Positions 1-9,687 of a DNA stretch of 64,000 bases are shown piece after piece. Under the pieces are notes generated by a model that worked only from the letters and a program-made list of their open reading frames with translations, did not search any database and was not told the origin of the DNA. The translations under genes were made by a program, and so were the position numbers. The number at the start of each line of letters is the position of its first letter. Position 1 is the first letter of the stretch. Origin of the DNA: Lachnospiraceae bacterium. GTDB taxonomy: Bacteria; Bacillota; Clostridia; Lachnospirales; Lachnospiraceae. The DNA is taken from assembly GCA_024403235.1 (NCBI GenBank), contig JAKSSF010000007.1, positions 27,810 to 91,809 of the forward strand, read 5' to 3'.

Positions 1-748
1 CCGTAATCACTTTACCGGTTTTCTTTGCAGATTGAATAATCAATTCTTCGTCCAAAGGTTTGATGGTATGAATGTTAATTACTTCTGCATCAATTCCCTC
101 TGCCGCCAGCTTTTCAGCTGCCTTCAAGGAAGAATCTACCATCATGCCGGTTGCTACGATAGTAACATCCTTGCCCTCTTTTAACACTTCCCCTTTGCCA
201 ATTTCAAACGTATAATTTTCCGGGTCATGAATCACCGGTACTGCGGAACGACCGAAACGCAAGTACATTGGTCCTTCATATTCTACGGCAGCTTTTACTG
301 CTTCCACTGCTTCTACATCATCCGCAGGATTGATAATCACCATTCCGGGAATGGAACGCATCAAAGCAATATCTTCATTACACTGATGAGATGCACCGTC
401 TTCTCCAACAGTAATACCGGCGTGACTGGCACCAATTTTGACATTCAAACCAGGATAACCTACAGAATTACGAATCTGCTCATAGGCTCTTCCAGCTGCA
501 AACATGGCAAAAGAGCTGACAAAAGGAATTTTTCCACAAGCAGCCAAACCTGCTGCAATGCTTACCATGTTGGCTTCCGCTATACCGCAATCATAGAAAC
601 GATCCGGATATGCCTTTTGAAACATACCGGTTTTAGTTGCTGCTGCCAAATCAGAATCCAATACTACGATATTAGGATTGGTGGCACCACACTCTACTAA
701 GGTTCTTCCATAAGAATCTCTTGTGGCAATTTTCTTTACTTCTGACAT
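1..748 (-). CDS. Transketolase, C-terminal subunit (partial, runs off the window)
   Basis: This is the C-terminal half of a split transketolase. It carries the pyrimidine-binding domain and the start of the C-terminal domain of a thiamine-diphosphate enzyme of the non-oxidative pentose phosphate pathway. The protein begins MSEVKKIATRDSYG and contains the family-typical stretches CGIAEANMVSIAAGLA and GASHAGITVGEDGASHQ. The ATG at 746-748 has an AAAGGAGG site 10-11 bases upstream. It lies inside the 3' end of the N-terminal subunit gene (13-base overlap), so the two are translationally coupled and should assemble as a two-subunit enzyme. The 3' end lies beyond base 1. A related 1-deoxyxylulose-5-phosphate synthase-like function is less likely, because the N-terminal partner is transketolase-like. 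Confidence 0.93.
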   Translation of the reverse strand, partial: MSEVKKIATRDSYGRTLVECGATNPNIVVLDSDLAAATKTGMFQKAYPDRFYDCGIAEANMVSIAAGLAACGKIPFVSSFAMFAAGRAYEQIRNSVGYPGLNVKIGASHAGITVGEDGASHQCNEDIALMRSIPGMVIINPADDVEAVEAVKAAVEYEGPMYLRFGRSAVPVIHDPENYTFEIGKGEVLKEGKDVTIVATGMMVDSSLKAAEKLAAEGIDAEVINIHTIKPLDEELIIQSAKKTGKVIT

Positions 749-1572
749 AAGCTTTCTGCCTCCTTTCGCAAATCCTCCAGGGCAATGGCAAGCTCCTCAT
801 CATTAGGCGCTTTTCCATGCCAGCCTGCATTGTTCTCCATAAAGGAAACGCCTTTTCCTTTTAAAGATTTTGCAATGATGGCTGTGGGAATACCTTTTGT
901 CTCTTTGGCTTCCTTCAATGCAGCTCTGATGGCATCAAAGTCATGGGCATCGATACAAATGGTATGGAAGTTGAAGGCTTCAAATTTTTTATCAATCGGG
1001 TAAGGAGAATTTACATCCTCAATACTACCGTCAATTTGTAAATTGTTGTTATCTACAATTACAACCAGGTTATCCAGATTTTTTGCACCGGCAAACATGG
1101 CAGCTTCCCAAACCTGACCTTCCTGAATTTCACCATCTCCTAAAAGGGTATAAACCCGATAGTCTTTTTTGTCTAACTTTCCAGCCAATGCCATTCCTAC
1201 TGCAGCAGAAATACCCTGTCCTAGGGAACCGGTAGACATATCTACCCCGGGAATATGATTCATATTGGGATGTCCCTGTAAATAGGAGCCCAGATGACGA
1301 AGGGTTAAAAGGTCTTCTCTGGGGAAGAACCCTCTTTCCGCTAAAACACCGTATAAACCGGGCGCTGTATGCCCTTTGGATAACACGAAACGATCTCTAT
1401 CCGGATCATCCGGATTTTTCGGATCTACCCGTAATTCTTCAAAATATAAATAGGTAAAGATATCTGCTGCGGACAAGGATCCACCGGGATGTCCGGCCTT
1501 TGCAGCATGAACCGATTTCACTATATTGGTTCGTACCTGATTGGCAATTTTCTGCAATTCTAAATTTGTCAT
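736..1572 (-). CDS. Transketolase, N-terminal subunit
   Basis: This 278-residue protein is the thiamine-diphosphate-binding half of a split transketolase. Visible landmarks are HAAKAGHPGGSLSAADI near the N terminus, the LSKGHTAPGLY segment, GSLGQGISAAVGMAL, and the GDGEIQEGQVWEA plus DNNNLQ region that binds the cofactor diphosphate and metal. The reading frame is open further upstream. I place the start at the ATG ending at 1572 (MTNLELQ) because AAAGGAG sits seven bases before it and homologues begin this way. It overlaps the C-terminal subunit gene downstream and forms a two-gene unit with it. The pair feeds pentose phosphate carbon exchange in the cytoplasm. Confidence 0.94.
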   Translation of the reverse strand: MTNLELQKIANQVRTNIVKSVHAAKAGHPGGSLSAADIFTYLYFEELRVDPKNPDDPDRDRFVLSKGHTAPGLYGVLAERGFFPREDLLTLRHLGSYLQGHPNMNHIPGVDMSTGSLGQGISAAVGMALAGKLDKKDYRVYTLLGDGEIQEGQVWEAAMFAGAKNLDNLVVIVDNNNLQIDGSIEDVNSPYPIDKKFEAFNFHTICIDAHDFDAIRAALKEAKETKGIPTAIIAKSLKGKGVSFMENNAGWHGKAPNDEELAIALEDLRKEAESLCQK

Positions 1573-1717
1573 TCTGTACTCCTTTTTTGAATACTTTTTA
1601 AATTCCACAAATGGGAAACTCTCCACTCTCTAGAATACTATACTTACCAGTAAGAAACAATACTTGAAATGGGTATTCTTTCATCCAACAGTAAGATTGA
1701 ACCGATAGAGAAAGTAT

Positions 1718-3217
1718 TTACTCTTCTTCGTCCGCCCAGACAATGGCTGCTTTCACTGCTCTTTTCCAGCCCTTTATCAACTTATGTTTTTTCTCTTCTT
1801 CCATTTCCGGTTGAAACTCTCTGGAAATTTGCCAGTTTTGTTTGATTTCTTCTAAATCTGCCCAGTACCCAACTGCCAAGCCTGCCAGATAAGCAGCCCC
1901 TAAAGCAGTGGTCTCAATACATGCGGGACGAATAATATGAGCACCAGTAATATCAGACTGAAACTGCATTAGAAAATCGTTTATACTGGCACCACCGTCT
2001 ACGCGCAGTTCCTTTACATGGATCTGAAAATCTTTCCCCATGGCTTCAATCAAATCATAAACCTGATAGGCAATGGATTCTACTGTGGCTCTAATAAAAT
2101 GTTCTTTGGAAGTACCTCTGGTAATACCCACCGTAATACCTCTTGCATAGGGATTCCAATAAGGTGTGCCTAGTCCGGAAAAGGCCGGCACCAGATACAC
2201 GCCACCGGTATCTTCCACCTGCTCACAATACTCTGCTGTTTGTGGTGCGCTTCTTACCATGCGCATTTCATCACGAAGCCACTGTACCGCTGCCCCAGCC
2301 ACAAAAACGGAGCCTTCCAGGGCATAATCTACATCATCGCTAATGGATGCTGCAATGGTTGTCACAAGCCCACAATTACTTTCTACCGGAACATTTCCTG
2401 TATTCATCAGAAGGAAACAACCGGTACCATAGGTATTTTTCATTTCTCCTTGTTGGAAACAGCATTGTCCAAAAAGAGCCGCCTGTTGATCTCCTGCAGC
2501 ACCACTAATAGGAATTTCTCCGCCAAATACATCAACGCTGGTTTTTCCATATAGAAAACTAGATGGTTTTACTTCCGGCAAAATTAAAGCCGGAATATCA
2601 AAGTAATCCAAAAGTTCCTGATCCCAACATTTTTTATGAATATCAAACAGCATAGTTCTGGATGCATTGGAATAATCCGTTACATGAACCGCCCCTTTGG
2701 TAAGATTCCAGATTAGCCAGGTATCTACCGTTCCAAAGGCCAATTCTCCTTTTTTCGCTCTTTCCTTAGCACCTTCCACATTTTCCAATATCCAGGCAAT
2801 TTTACTGGCACTAAAGTAAGCGTCGGCTACCAGACCTGTTCTTTGTTTAATCACAGAATCCATACCATCTGCTTTTACTTTTTCAATTCGATCTGCGGTT
2901 CGTCTGCACTGCCAGACAATGGCATTATATACAGGCTCTCCTGTTTTACGATCCCACAAAATAGTAGTCTCTCGCTGATTGGTAATTCCAATGGCAGCAA
3001 TGTCCGTATAATGGGCTCTCACTTTTCCCATCGCCTCTACCGCAACAGAAAGCTGAGAAGACCAGATTTCCATAGGGTCATGCTCTACCCAACCGGGCTT
3101 TGGAAAAATTTGCGTATATTCTTTTTGAGCACTGCTGATACTATTCCCCTTTTTATCAAACAAAATGCACCTTGAGCTGGTTGTGCCCTGATCCAGGGCC
3201 ATAATGTATTTTGACAT
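1718..3217 (-). CDS. glpK: Glycerol kinase
   Basis: ATP-dependent phosphorylation of glycerol to glycerol-3-phosphate, a cytoplasmic FGGY-family enzyme. At 499 residues it has the usual family length. The N-terminal phosphate-binding segment [16 protein letters not shown], the substrate-site stretch [12 protein letters not shown], the FGGY-N signature region and the C-terminal [16 protein letters not shown] and [13 protein letters not shown] motifs are all present. The ATG has a GAGGGAG ribosome binding site. A small membrane-protein gene ends 48 bases upstream on the same strand, so the two may be cotranscribed. No glpF or glpD is nearby, so glycerol uptake must be encoded elsewhere. Confidence 0.97.
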   Translation of the reverse strand: MSKYIMALDQGTTSSRCILFDKKGNSISSAQKEYTQIFPKPGWVEHDPMEIWSSQLSVAVEAMGKVRAHYTDIAAIGITNQRETTILWDRKTGEPVYNAIVWQCRRTADRIEKVKADGMDSVIKQRTGLVADAYFSASKIAWILENVEGAKERAKKGELAFGTVDTWLIWNLTKGAVHVTDYSNASRTMLFDIHKKCWDQELLDYFDIPALILPEVKPSSFLYGKTSVDVFGGEIPISGAAGDQQAALFGQCCFQQGEMKNTYGTGCFLLMNTGNVPVESNCGLVTTIAASISDDVDYALEGSVFVAGAAVQWLRDEMRMVRSAPQTAEYCEQVEDTGGVYLVPAFSGLGTPYWNPYARGITVGITRGTSKEHFIRATVESIAYQVYDLIEAMGKDFQIHVKELRVDGGASINDFLMQFQSDITGAHIIRPACIETTALGAAYLAGLAVGYWADLEEIKQNWQISREFQPEMEEEKKHKLIKGWKRAVKAAIVWADEEE

Positions 3218-3265
3218 TTGTACTCCCTCGTATAATTCTATTCCATCAAAATGTAAAATCAGAGA

Positions 3266-3544
3266 CTATTTTTTCTTATAAAAATACAATGCCCCACCAA
3301 TCATGGCGCCGCCACTTAAAGCAAATACAATACCCACAATGGTCATCATCAATTTTTGATTTTCCGGTACTCCGGAGTTGAATATAATTCGGTATGCCAA
3401 AAACAGCATATAGAGTCCTGCTACAAAGTAAAGAATCGTACGGCGGGTTTCTTTTTTAGGCGCAGCCTCGTTTTCTTCCACTTCCTGCACCTCCTGTGCT
3501 TCTTGCTCTTCCGATAGGGTTTCTAATTCCTTGTTTTCTTCCAT
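3266..3544 (-). CDS. Small two-helix membrane protein of unknown function
   Basis: A 92-residue protein with an unusual acidic N terminus (about 30 residues rich in Glu and Gln, with EAQEVQEVEENEAA) followed by a basic KKETRR patch. Two hydrophobic segments follow at roughly residues 36-55 and 65-87, and the protein ends in YKKK. This predicts a hairpin membrane protein with both ends in the cytoplasm. The ATG has AAGGAAAA just upstream. I do not recognise a named family. It sits between a sugar-binding lipoprotein gene and glpK, separated from the former by a palindromic repeat. Confidence 0.75.
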   Translation of the reverse strand: MEENKELETLSEEQEAQEVQEVEENEAAPKKETRRTILYFVAGLYMLFLAYRIIFNSGVPENQKLMMTIVGIVFALSGGAMIGGALYFYKKK

Positions 3545-3559
3545 GATTTTTCCTTTCTT

Positions 3560-3626
3560 AAATTTGCTTCGCTCATAAGCGTTTCGACTCGGGTAGGAAC
3601 TTGATTTTTTTCAAAAATCAAGTTAA
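3560..3626 (-). repeat. Modular palindromic intergenic repeat, copy 1
   Basis: The segment begins ATTTGCTTCGC, shared with the copies near 52.76 kb and 61.96 kb. It contains a small CGCT/AGCG palindrome and ends in a hairpin, AACTTGATTTTT paired with AAAAATCAAGTT around TTC. The last arm overlaps the stop codon of the upstream lipoprotein gene. It may act as a terminator or mRNA 3'-end structure; the T-rich arm supports that only weakly. Confidence 0.6.
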
Positions 3627-4645
3627 TCCATAAACTCCTCCACATTTTCCGGTGTGATTTTTGTATAGGGCAAGCGAATGTATTTTCCATGCTCTAAATT
3701 ACATTCCGATAAATCCTGATCCATAGCAATCAAATATGCCAAATCCAACATAGCCTTTGCCTGGCCTTCTTTATCATTATAAACAGTGGCTGCCATTTTG
3801 CCTTGTTTTACAGCTTCCAATCCTTCTTTGATTCCATCAATCCCAAAGATTACAGGCCACAATCTCTTTTCTATGTAGTTGGTTTCATAAGCATCTATGG
3901 CTCCCAAAGCCATATAATCATTGTTACTAATAATCAGTTCCGGAAATTCTTCTTGGGATAGGATTTGCAATACCTTCGTTTTGGCTTGATCTCTACTCCA
4001 GTTAGCAATGGAATAGTCTAATTTTTCCAAACCAATCTCATGGCCTTCTATGGTAGAAGTAGAGTACTCTGTCCGTACAATAGCATCCTGATGTCCTGCT
4101 TCTCCTTCCAAAACCATATACTGTAACAGTCCATCTTCATTACGATCCATCTCCGGATGCTTTGCAAAATACTCTACTACCAATTCCCCTTCCATAATTC
4201 CGGATTCAAAGGCTCTGGCACCAACATAGTAAAGTTTTTCAAAGCGTTCCAAATCCTCTTCTACCAACTCTCTATTAAAGAAGATAATGGGAATATCATT
4301 TTCTTTTGCTGTATCAATGATAACACTAGGATCCGTTCTATCCACCAGATTGACGCAGATTACATCATATCCACTGTTTATCATGGATTTTACCTGTTTA
4401 TTCTGGGTAGACTGGCTGCCTGCCGCATTCATAATCTCTACATTGATGGTTTTACCGGTTTCTGTACTTTTAGCAGTAGCATACTCTTTAAACTTATTGG
4501 TCAAAGCCGCAATATAAGCATCATACTGATCATATAGCGTAACCCCTATTTTAATGGTTTTCTTCTCTTCTACTTTTTTCGTCCCACAACCTGTAAGAAG
4601 CAATAGTAAAAGCAGGAGAAGAAGACTTCTCTTACCTATTTTCAT
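3623..4645 (-). CDS. Galactose/glucose-type substrate-binding lipoprotein
   Basis: A periplasmic-binding-protein-1-like lipoprotein of about 340 residues, related to MglB. From the start I chose (ATG ending at 4645, with GGAG six bases upstream) the signal peptide is a run of ten leucines followed by the lipobox LTGC, giving Cys20 as the lipidation site. A GTG at 4681 overlapping the previous stop codon is an alternative start but lacks a clear ribosome binding site. The segment DRNEDGLLQ resembles the calcium-binding loop of galactose-binding protein, and NNDYMALGAIDA and IFGIDGIKEGLEAVKQG match the ligand-closing region. No permease is adjacent. It lies downstream of a kinase and regulator, which suggests a sensing role or a spare receptor for the mgl transporter. 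Confidence 0.85.
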   Translation of the reverse strand: MKIGKRSLLLLLLLLLLTGCGTKKVEEKKTIKIGVTLYDQYDAYIAALTNKFKEYATAKSTETGKTINVEIMNAAGSQSTQNKQVKSMINSGYDVICVNLVDRTDPSVIIDTAKENDIPIIFFNRELVEEDLERFEKLYYVGARAFESGIMEGELVVEYFAKHPEMDRNEDGLLQYMVLEGEAGHQDAIVRTEYSTSTIEGHEIGLEKLDYSIANWSRDQAKTKVLQILSQEEFPELIISNNDYMALGAIDAYETNYIEKRLWPVIFGIDGIKEGLEAVKQGKMAATVYNDKEGQAKAMLDLAYLIAMDQDLSECNLEHGKYIRLPYTKITPENVEEFMD

Positions 4646-4680
4646 CATTGTCTCCATTTGTCTGCAAACTTCTTTTTTCA

Positions 4681-5634
4681 CTACTGTACCAGCGGGAATA
4701 ATATCTTTTGGTATTCTTCCTCGTACATGTTTTCTTCTCCAATACTGTAAGAATCAATTCTTTGATTGGTTTTCTGATTTCCATAGTCAATCATTTTTCG
4801 AATATTTTCTATACTCATATATCCCATATTGAAATCATTATTTAATACCAAATGATCTACCACTTGTCTATCCAGATAATATACCGCTTTTTCGGAATAA
4901 CCGATACCAAACAAATCCGTTTTCTTTTCTTTTTTCAATTCTAACAGGGAATCAATGGTCGCTTCTGTAGAAATATTGTCTAAGGCAATAATAATATCTA
5001 CAGGGTCCTGTTCCACCAAATCGGAGAGAAAATAAATATTATTTTTTCTCCAGGAAAGAGAGATTTCTTTTTCCCGAAAATAATCCTCTAATAATTTTTT
5101 TCTCTGTTTGAGAGCAAATTGATAGGGTACAGACTGTACAATACCTATCTTTTTCTCCATCAGTTTCTCTCCATACTTTTCTTCCAAAGCAGTGGTTAAC
5201 TGAGAAATCAAAGTAGCATCATCCGTAAGCACAGAAGAATATACATCCCCCGGTTCAATGTCTGACTGGATTAAAACCAGAGAAACACTTCTACCTACTT
5301 CTTCTATAAACTCTACCATGCCTCTGTCGTCTACCGGTTCAAACACAATGCCTTTGGCACCCAGTTCAATTTCTCTTCGCATCAAAGAAATTAAGTCTTT
5401 GGCAGAGGATAAATTCTCTGTAGAAATAATATTTAAGGAAATCTGGTAATTTAGAGCCGCCTGCTCCATACCTTCTCGCATGGCATTCCAGCGATCGTTT
5501 GTACTGTCACTTACAATCACGGAAACAGGCACTTTTTCCTCCGGGGTAATACCAGATAACATCTGATAGGAAGAAAATACCATAACAATAAACAATACAG
5601 AAAAGAGGATTGTAATATAGCGTCTATTACTCAT
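4681..5634 (-). CDS. Membrane-anchored sugar-binding-like protein coupled to a histidine kinase
   Basis: A 317-residue protein of the RbsB/MglB-like fold. An uncleaved-looking hydrophobic N terminus (residues about 7-25) has no lipobox cysteine, so it is probably held in the membrane by a signal anchor with the binding domain outside. Residues 35-290 carry the binding-fold pattern, with VSVIVSDSTNDRWNAMREGMEQAA at the start and IIIALDNISTEAT and DLFGIGYSEKAVYYLD later. Its ATG overlaps the stop of the kinase gene by four bases (ATGA) and has an AAAGGAGG site. The tight coupling to the YesM-type kinase suggests it presents ligand to that kinase rather than to a transporter. The ligand is unknown; galactose is a guess from the neighbouring mgl genes. 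Confidence 0.85.
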   Translation of the reverse strand: MSNRRYITILFSVLFIVMVFSSYQMLSGITPEEKVPVSVIVSDSTNDRWNAMREGMEQAALNYQISLNIISTENLSSAKDLISLMRREIELGAKGIVFEPVDDRGMVEFIEEVGRSVSLVLIQSDIEPGDVYSSVLTDDATLISQLTTALEEKYGEKLMEKKIGIVQSVPYQFALKQRKKLLEDYFREKEISLSWRKNNIYFLSDLVEQDPVDIIIALDNISTEATIDSLLELKKEKKTDLFGIGYSEKAVYYLDRQVVDHLVLNNDFNMGYMSIENIRKMIDYGNQKTNQRIDSYSIGEENMYEEEYQKILFPLVQ

Positions 5635-7472
5635 AGGCGTACCTCCTTTTCCGAATTCTTTTCCTGATAAAGCACAAAGGGCAAATGAATTTTGACGCTG
5701 GTTCCTTCATCCGGAATACTATCAATAATCAATCCATAGGCTTCTCCAAAACGCAACTGGATTCGCTTATGCACATTGATTAACCCCACTCCGGATCCTT
5801 TTTTATGAACACGATTATTCTCTGTCAGGAGAACCTTTACGGTTTCTTCCGGCATGCCTAAGCCGTTATCTTTGATTTCAATAAAAACATCATCCTGTTC
5901 TTTTCTTCCTGTGATGTGAATTTCTCCATCCCCATCCATAGTTTCTGCAGCATAATAAATGGCATTTTCCAAAATAGGTTGAATCACAAGTTTTACGATA
6001 CTACCACTCAAAATCTCAGGATCAATATGGAAAAACACCTCGAATTTATCCTTATAACGAACCTTCTGAATGTTCATGTAATTCTTGGCATGCTTCAATT
6101 CATCTTCAATAGAGATAACGGATTTTCCCTTACTCAAACTAATACGGAACAGGCTGGCCAACTGGGTAATCATAAATACTGCATCCTTGTACTGCTCCCC
6201 TTCAATCATCCATACGATGGAATCCAATGTATTATATAAGAAATGGGGGTTAATCTGAGACTGGAGGGCATCCAGTTCTGATTTTCGTTTTTCTTCCTGC
6301 TCCTGTAAGAAACTATCATTCAGTTCTCGAAGCTTATGTGCTGTTTCTTTTAGCGTATTTCCCAGATATTCTACCTCACTACCACCACCAATATAAATAT
6401 CCTGATCGATGGTACCATTGTCTGTAATTTGAATAGAATCTGTTAATTTTTTTAGTGGTCCCGTGATACGAATGGAAATTAACTGGTTTAATAGTAACAT
6501 GGTTAACATAATTACTGTAATCAGAGTGACCAGAAAATATCTGGTATTATAAACGCCTACAGCAGAAGAAGTTTTGGGCGTGATACAAATAATTTTCCAA
6601 CCTGTATAACTGACCGTTTTCACAGAAACAATTCTGTTTTCCTCCTGGAAGACCTCTTCAAAGGAACCATCCTTTTGTTTTACATGGTACAGATTATTTT
6701 CTTCAAATAACTGAGAATAGATAAGATTTTGCTTTGGATGATAGATAATCTCTCCATTATTATCCATCAAATAAATATAGCCTTCCTGGCGCTCTTCATT
6801 GACACTATCAAACATTTGCTCAATGCTGGAATAATTCATATCAATCAGAAGCACACCCAGAGTACTCTTACCATTTCTGGTCAATTCTACCGCACGGCTC
6901 AAAGAAATAACCCAGTAATATCTGTAGGTTGTATTGTCAAAAATATTTTGTACATGAGGGGTAGAGAAATGAAAGTTTTCCATTTCCACTAAGGCATTAT
7001 GAAACCATGGCTGTTCCTTTACTTTGGCATTATTTTTCTCCGTCGCAATGGGCACCGAAGTGATCAAATCACCATTGTTGTAAAAACAAGCAATATTTAC
7101 CAGATTATCTTTATTCGCGTCATACAAAAGATTCATCTCATTATCGATAGACTCTCTTCCTAAGTCACTTTCTTTGATAACACTATAATACATGGTGTCA
7201 GATATGAGACGCATATTTTTCAGATAATTTTCCAGATTCATGGAAGTTTGGTCCAAAATTTGCTCTGCATTCTGTGTTTCCTTTTCTTCCATTCGATTGT
7301 TGAATAGGTTATACAGAATTACGGTTAAAAACAGCATTCCCAGAATAGTTAAGAGAGAGAAGGACAAAGTAATGGTAGTCTGAATAGACTGCCCGGAGCC
7401 TTCGAAAGGAAAACGAAATCTATATTTTTTTTCTTTTTTATTCTGTATAGATGGGGTTTTCTTTTGATTCAT
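5631..7472 (-). CDS. Sensor histidine kinase, YesM/LytS type
   Basis: A 613-residue membrane kinase. A transmembrane helix at about residues 33-53 is followed by an extracellular dCache-like sensor region to about residue 305, a second helix at about 310-332, a HAMP segment, the His_kinase region with SQINPHFLYNTLD (phosphorylated His about 410), and an HATPase_c domain with NAIYYAAE and GLGMPEE followed by GSGVGLINVHKRI. This is the family that controls carbohydrate genes together with AraC-type regulators. It overlaps the binding-like protein gene downstream by four bases. The regulator gene lies just upstream, and the start has GGAG seven bases ahead. Confidence 0.93.
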   Translation of the reverse strand: MNQKKTPSIQNKKEKKYRFRFPFEGSGQSIQTTITLSFSLLTILGMLFLTVILYNLFNNRMEEKETQNAEQILDQTSMNLENYLKNMRLISDTMYYSVIKESDLGRESIDNEMNLLYDANKDNLVNIACFYNNGDLITSVPIATEKNNAKVKEQPWFHNALVEMENFHFSTPHVQNIFDNTTYRYYWVISLSRAVELTRNGKSTLGVLLIDMNYSSIEQMFDSVNEERQEGYIYLMDNNGEIIYHPKQNLIYSQLFEENNLYHVKQKDGSFEEVFQEENRIVSVKTVSYTGWKIICITPKTSSAVGVYNTRYFLVTLITVIMLTMLLLNQLISIRITGPLKKLTDSIQITDNGTIDQDIYIGGGSEVEYLGNTLKETAHKLRELNDSFLQEQEEKRKSELDALQSQINPHFLYNTLDSIVWMIEGEQYKDAVFMITQLASLFRISLSKGKSVISIEDELKHAKNYMNIQKVRYKDKFEVFFHIDPEILSGSIVKLVIQPILENAIYYAAETMDGDGEIHITGRKEQDDVFIEIKDNGLGMPEETVKVLLTENNRVHKKGSGVGLINVHKRIQLRFGEAYGLIIDSIPDEGTSVKIHLPFVLYQEKNSEKEVRL

Positions 7473-7550
7473 TGGTTGTCTCCAAATGATTGCAAACTGA
7501 TTGCAGATTTGAAATCATTCATGCAGTTTGTTATTTTTTCAAACTTCCCC

Positions 7551-9161
7551 TTAATTAGAGTTTCCTCTATATTTAGAAGGGGATATACCAAACTGTTTTT
7601 TAAATACATAACTGAAATAATTGGGATCTGCATATCCAATTTTATCTGCAATGGAATAGGTCTTTTCGTCTGTGGTTTCTAACAATTTTATGGCCTGTTC
7701 CATACGATAATCGGTGAGATAATTGATAAAGGTTTTACCGGTTGCTTTTTTAAACATGGTAGAAAAATAAGCAGTAGATACATTCAAAAAGTTACATACA
7801 GAATCTACTGTAATATTTTTATCTGCATAATTTTCTTTTACATATTCTTCTGCTTTTGTCACAAAAGATCTGCCACTTTCTGATCGTTTTGTCTCTAACA
7901 TATCAGATAGTTTGTTGCAAAGTGTCAGGAAAAGCTCTCTCAATTCTTCTGTGGATTCCGCCTGTACAACCAAAGAAAAAATATCACTGTTTCCTTCCAG
8001 GATTTTACTCAAATCAATTTGATAGGAGGAAGCAAAATTAAAAATTTCTATCAACAATTTCATAATAATGATTTGATAATTCTGCACACCCAGGCGAGAT
8101 TCTTCTAAAAGAGCACAGAATTCTTCCACAGAAGTCTGTACCCGCTCTTTATTTTCCAGTTTCAAATTCCGGATAATGCTGGCAATGGCACCATCTTCCC
8201 AATTCTCTCCGTAAGGCATAGAATGGGTTTCGATTTCAGCAATGTTTATGGCTCTCATATTTCCATAGAATACACGATAACTGAGGGCGTTTTTTGCCCC
8301 TTTATAGGATTGCTGTAATGTCCCTAAATCATCGCAAATGTAACCTATACCTGCGGTTACCGTAGCCTTGCATATGCGCTTTGCCATTTTACAAATAGTA
8401 TCAAAGGTATCTGTTAGGATATGGATATCACTTTCCTGATTAAGCCGTACAATCACCAGGATATCTCCCATATAAGAAATCAGTTTGTGTTCCCATTTCC
8501 CTTGCAATTGCTCCTGCACAAGTTTTTCTACAGACACAGACAATAGGAATGGAGCAATTTCCATCTCTTCTCCATTTTTACTACTATAACTAATCTTTAA
8601 GTCTACCGTTACATAGTATGGACTCTGAAAATCAATCTGATAATCACTGATATATTTTGAGATAGTTTCCTGAGACATTTTTCCTTCTAAGAGGGAAATA
8701 TAAAAGTTTTCCTGTAAAAGAGGAAGACTTTTTAGATAGTATTCCTGCAAGGTATCAATGTTTCGCTTCTCATCTAATTCCTTATCCAAAGTGACTTTGA
8801 TTCGTTCAAAGACGGAACGCAGCTCTTCTGAATCAATGGGTTTTAAAATATATTCCTCTGCCTCTAATTTAATCGCTTCTTTTGCAAATTCAAAATCATC
8901 AAATCCGGAAAAGATAATCACTTTAATATTGGGATTTAATTCTTTCAGTTTGCGGCACAAAGTAAGACCATCCATGTAGGGCATCTTAATATCTGTCATT
9001 ACCACATCGGGCTGTAATTCATCTGCTTTTTCTAAGGCCTCCACACCATTTCTGGCATAGCCATCGATGGAAAAGCCCATCTCTTCCCAATTTAGTTTTT
9101 TCATCATAACCTGGAATACAAATTCCTCGTCATCAACCAGCAATACAGAATATCGATTCAT
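7551..9161 (-). CDS. Response regulator with AraC-type DNA-binding domain, YesN type
   Basis: A 536-residue regulator. The N-terminal receiver domain has the acidic pair D10/D11, phospho-acceptor D57 in MTDIKMPY and the conserved Lys in LKPIDSEEL. A long middle region (about 130-420) is typical of YesN proteins. Two helix-turn-helix motifs at the C terminus (about 430-536) include VSTAYFSTMFKKATGKTF and IGYADPNYFSYVFKKQFG, the AraC signature. It pairs with the kinase immediately downstream. By position it should control the mgl genes or its own sensory cluster; no operator was identified. Confidence 0.93.
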   Translation of the reverse strand: MNRYSVLLVDDEEFVFQVMMKKLNWEEMGFSIDGYARNGVEALEKADELQPDVVMTDIKMPYMDGLTLCRKLKELNPNIKVIIFSGFDDFEFAKEAIKLEAEEYILKPIDSEELRSVFERIKVTLDKELDEKRNIDTLQEYYLKSLPLLQENFYISLLEGKMSQETISKYISDYQIDFQSPYYVTVDLKISYSSKNGEEMEIAPFLLSVSVEKLVQEQLQGKWEHKLISYMGDILVIVRLNQESDIHILTDTFDTICKMAKRICKATVTAGIGYICDDLGTLQQSYKGAKNALSYRVFYGNMRAINIAEIETHSMPYGENWEDGAIASIIRNLKLENKERVQTSVEEFCALLEESRLGVQNYQIIIMKLLIEIFNFASSYQIDLSKILEGNSDIFSLVVQAESTEELRELFLTLCNKLSDMLETKRSESGRSFVTKAEEYVKENYADKNITVDSVCNFLNVSTAYFSTMFKKATGKTFINYLTDYRMEQAIKLLETTDEKTYSIADKIGYADPNYFSYVFKKQFGISPSKYRGNSN

Positions 9162-9178
9162 ATTTTTTCTCCAAGGGT

Positions 9179-9499
9179 TTATTGTAAAGGACCATATTTA
9201 TCATTCATTCTTTTCCACAAAACACCAAATACCACAACCCAGCCAATGGAAAACATAACTGCAATGGTTACATCATAGAATAAAAGTACCACCATAAGCA
9301 GTGCTCCTAAAGATAAAAATAATAAGAGTTTGCCACCTTCCATAGCATACTTCTCTGCATTTTTCAAAATACCCTTATTATATTTCCCTTGTAAATTTCT
9401 GGGATTTTTACTCAAAATCAAATTTAATCCATATACAAAACTGATAGCAGACACAATGATAGGTGCCCAGGTAAGTTGCATAATACTTTCTACTGACAT
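9179..9499 (-). CDS. Small multi-span membrane protein of unknown function
   Basis: A 106-residue protein with hydrophobic segments at about 10-28, 57-73 and 75-92, a basic loop between the first two (KNPRNLQGKYNKG), and a C terminus ending NDKYGPLQ. The start has a GAGG site. It lies 17 bases upstream of the response regulator gene and downstream of the mglC terminator, so it is probably the first gene of the sensory operon. I do not recognise the family. Confidence 0.72.
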   Translation of the reverse strand: MSVESIMQLTWAPIIVSAISFVYGLNLILSKNPRNLQGKYNKGILKNAEKYAMEGGKLLLFLSLGALLMVVLLFYDVTIAVMFSIGWVVVFGVLWKRMNDKYGPLQ

Positions 9500-9630
9500 T
9501 TTTATTCCTCTTTTTCTATAAACTATAGTATTTTCTTAATTGCAAAACAGCATATAAATCTCCTATGTTAGCGTAACAAGATATCTGAGGATTGTCAAAT
9601 TTGATGGAGTTTGTTTGGTCATTGACATCA

Positions 9631-9661
9631 AAAAAAGAGCAGTGCATTTGCACTGCTCTTT
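9631..9661 (-). terminator. Intrinsic terminator after mglC
   Basis: A perfect 12-bp stem (AAAGAGCAGTGC paired with GCACTGCTCTTT) around a four-base loop. On the minus strand it is followed by an uninterrupted T run (bases 9636-9631). It ends the mgl transcript and separates it from the sensory operon. Confidence 0.93.
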
Positions 9662-9687
9662 CGACATCGTATGTAGATATAACGATA

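Noticed and set aside
227..700. A 157-codon plus-strand ORF
   Set aside because: It is antisense to the transketolase C-terminal subunit, whose motifs are unmistakable.
7469..7651. A 60-codon minus-strand ORF
   Set aside because: It overlaps the C terminus of the YesN-type regulator in another frame and has no ribosome binding site.
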